Positions 62,030-64,000 of a stretch of 64,000 nucleotides of DNA are shown piece by piece. The position numbers and the translations under genes are program-made. The DNA comes from Rhizophagus irregularis (taxonomy: Eukaryota > Glomeromycota > Glomeromycetes > Glomerales > Glomeraceae): the NCBI RefSeq assembly GCF_026210795.1, contig NC_089429.1:6915001-6979000 (forward strand). Direction: 5' to 3'. Position 1 is the stretch's first letter; every line of letters begins with the position of its first letter. Below the pieces are notes generated by a model. It did not search any database. It was not told the origin of the DNA and saw only the letters and a program-made list of their open reading frames with translations.

Positions 62030-64000
62030 AGTCCGAAAGAGAAACCTACAAAAAAAATAAAGAAATGGTTAGTAAACTGTTATTATTTCAATAAAAAAAT
62101 GTCAAAGTTTTGAAGATTCAAAACCTACCCATTCAATAGAAGTCCGAAAGAAAAACCTACAAAAAAAAATAAATAAACGGGTAGTAAACTGATTCTTTAA
62201 TAAAAAAAATTTTAGTTTTGAAATATTTTGAAATTTACCTAACGAAAAATTCAAAGTGAAACCTATAAAAAAAAGAAGAAACGATTAGTTAAAGTTTCTT
62301 TAAAAAAAAAATAATTTCAAAATATGAAATTTACCTGATTTATTCAATATAAAGTGGAAACTTACAAAAAAAGGAAAGAAATGATTAGTTTTTTATTAAA
62401 AAAGTTTTGAAAAAGAAAGTGAAATTTTGAAACTCACCTATTCAAAGCCCAAGGATATCACAACTGATACCTACAAAATAAAAAAATAAATAAATAAAAT
62501 TAAAAATTTATTTTTAAAGTTTTGAAAAGAAACAAAGCTTTGAAACTCACCTATCCAAAATCCAAGAACCAAAAGTCAAAACCTACAAAAATGAAAAAAA
62601 GATTAAAATAAAATTAAAAAAGTAATTTTTTTTAAAAAAAGTTTTGAAGTTATTATTCCAAACTCACCCATATATTCAAAGCCTAATAACTGAAAGCTGA
62701 AACCTACAAAATAGAAAAAAAAATTAAAATAAAATTAAAAAAATCTTTTTTTTAAATAGTTTTAAAGTTTTAACTTCAAAACTTACCCATATATCCAAAG
62801 TCCAACCAAAAGTCGAAACCTACAAAATAGAAAAAAAAGATTAAAATAAAATTAAAAAAAAATCTTTTTTTAAAATAAGTTTCAAAGTTTTACTTCAAAA
62901 CTTACCCATATATCCAAAGCCCAAGAACCAAAAGTCAAAACCTACAAAAAAGAAAAAAAGATTAAAATAAAATAAAAAAAAAATCTTTTTTTTAAATAAG
63001 TTTCAAAGTTTCACTTCAAAACTTACCCATATATCCAAAGCCCAAGAACCAAAAGTCAAAACCTATAAAAAAGAAAAAAAAATTAAAATAAAATTAAAAA
63101 AAAATATTTTTTTTTAAAAAAAAGTTTCAAAGTTTTCCGTATATCCAATGCTCAAAAACTGAAGGCTGAACCTACAAAATGAAAAAAAAAAATTAAAATA
63201 ATTTTTTTCAAAAAAAGTTTTGAAGTTTTACTTTGAAACTTATCCATATATCTAACGCTTAAGAACCAAAAGCTGAAACCTACAAAATAGAAGAAAAAAA
63301 TAAAAAAAATTTAAAAAAAAATAATTTTATTTTAAAGAGTTTTAATTTCTTCGCTTCAAAACTCATCTATATATCTAATGTGAAGCTGAAACCTACAAAA
63401 TAGAAGAAAAAAAAATCAAAAAAAATATAATAAAAATAAAAAAAATAAGATTCGTATTTGTATTTACAAATTTTGGTTTATCTATTCATCAGAAATCCAT
63501 CCAACCTATAAAAAAAAGAGAAAAACGGTTATTAGTAACTATTCGTAATATTAAAAATAAAAAAAAACAAAACTAAGATTTGTATATACTTACGAATTTT
63601 GGTTTTCTGATCTTTGGAAGCCTATTCAAATCTAAAAAAAATGAAAAGAACGGTTATTAGTAACTGTTCATTAATATTAAAAAAAAAATAATAAAAATAA
63701 AACCAAGATTCATATATACTTATGATAAGTAAATCGTTCTTTAAAAAAAAGATAGTTTTGAAGAGATTCTTCAAAACTTACCTTTGGGATTCAGTATCCA
63801 AGTAGGAACCGATTTTCCTACAAGAAAAAGATAAAAAAACATTAAAAAAACGTTTTTTATGACATTAATAGTTTCAAAAAAAAAAATTTTGAAACTAACC
63901 TTTGGGATTTCAGTATCCAAGTAGGAGCCAATATCCCTATAATTAAATATAAAAAAAAATGTTTATTTTAACATTTTTTTTAATAGTTTTGAAGAGATTC
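62030..64000 (-). repeat. array of about 17 exon-like units with splice signals, running off the window
   Basis: On the minus strand each unit of 105-120 bases has TTTTTCTATTTTGTAG, a segment of about 28-38 bases (typical form GTTTTGACTTTTGGTTCTTG plus GGCTTTGGATATATGG), and a donor GTAAGTTTT or GTGAGTTT; the intron-like remainder is A/T-rich with TTTAATC words. Segments at 63900-63930 and 63780-63815 share CCTACTTGGATACTGAA. Lengths vary and include non-multiples of three, and one unit has a TAG in the only shared frame. Confidence 0.75.

Noticed and set aside
62030-64000. Multi-exon protein gene coded by the 33-36 base exon-like units
   Set aside because: Segment lengths range from 28 to 38 and one unit has TAG in the shared frame, so a continuous protein is not supported.

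Overview
This is a very AT-rich, gene-poor eukaryotic window dominated by transposable elements and satellite-like repeats. The base composition, the F-box/leucine-rich type gene at 16.2-17.7 kb, the short GT-AG introns and the mix of mobile elements (Ty3, hAT, Tc1, LINE-type RNase H genes, Helentron-like termini) suggest an early-diverging fungus. An arbuscular mycorrhizal fungus of the Rhizophagus type is my best guess. This is inference; no species marker is present.

Layout. 0-7.4 kb: an edge fragment, a frameshifted transposase-like fragment, a 5'-truncated LINE insertion (minus strand, intact 754-codon RNase H reading frame, 15-17 bp target duplication) and two palindromic satellites. 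7.4-16 kb: decayed gene fragments, small TTA-flanked inverted-repeat elements and a LINE RNase H pseudogene. 16.2-17.7 kb: an F-box protein gene, the only convincing host gene. 18.3-22.2 kb: a 3.9 kb element with 0.7-0.8 kb terminal inverted repeats, containing a small TA-flanked element with a paralogous empty site. 22.2-35.9 kb: mostly non-coding, with a solo LTR at 27.2-28.3 kb, a 58 bp GC-rich perfect-type palindrome, one small unknown ORF and one intron-bearing gene remnant.

35.9-47.7 kb: a Ty3/Gypsy-type LTR retrotransposon with unusual content. A 760-residue N-terminal region with duplicated CxxC/CxxC modules precedes Gag. Protease, reverse transcriptase and RNase H follow. A P-loop nucleoside/nucleotide-kinase-like domain (thymidylate kinase type) is fused between RNase H and integrase, and a complete DD35E integrase ends the set. 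Several frameshifts and stops, and a YIND in place of YxDD in the reverse transcriptase, show that this copy is decayed. It is nevertheless clear evidence of a retrotransposon that recruited a nucleotide-metabolism enzyme, in the position where some lentiviruses carry dUTPase. I regard this as the most interesting system in the window.

47.7-64 kb: a hAT transposase gene split by an intron and by an internally deleted Tc1 element; a 4.8 kb non-autonomous hAT-like element with an 8 bp target duplication that contains CpG-bearing palindromic repeats and a nested Helentron-like insertion; two short hAT-like elements with 8 bp duplications; and several tandem repeats. In at least five places the tandem repeats are built of units that look like a short exon flanked by a 3' splice site (polypyrimidine tract plus TAG) and a 5' splice site (GTAAG or GTAATG), with CTAAC-like branch motifs. 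The arrays beside the hAT transposase point inward from both sides.
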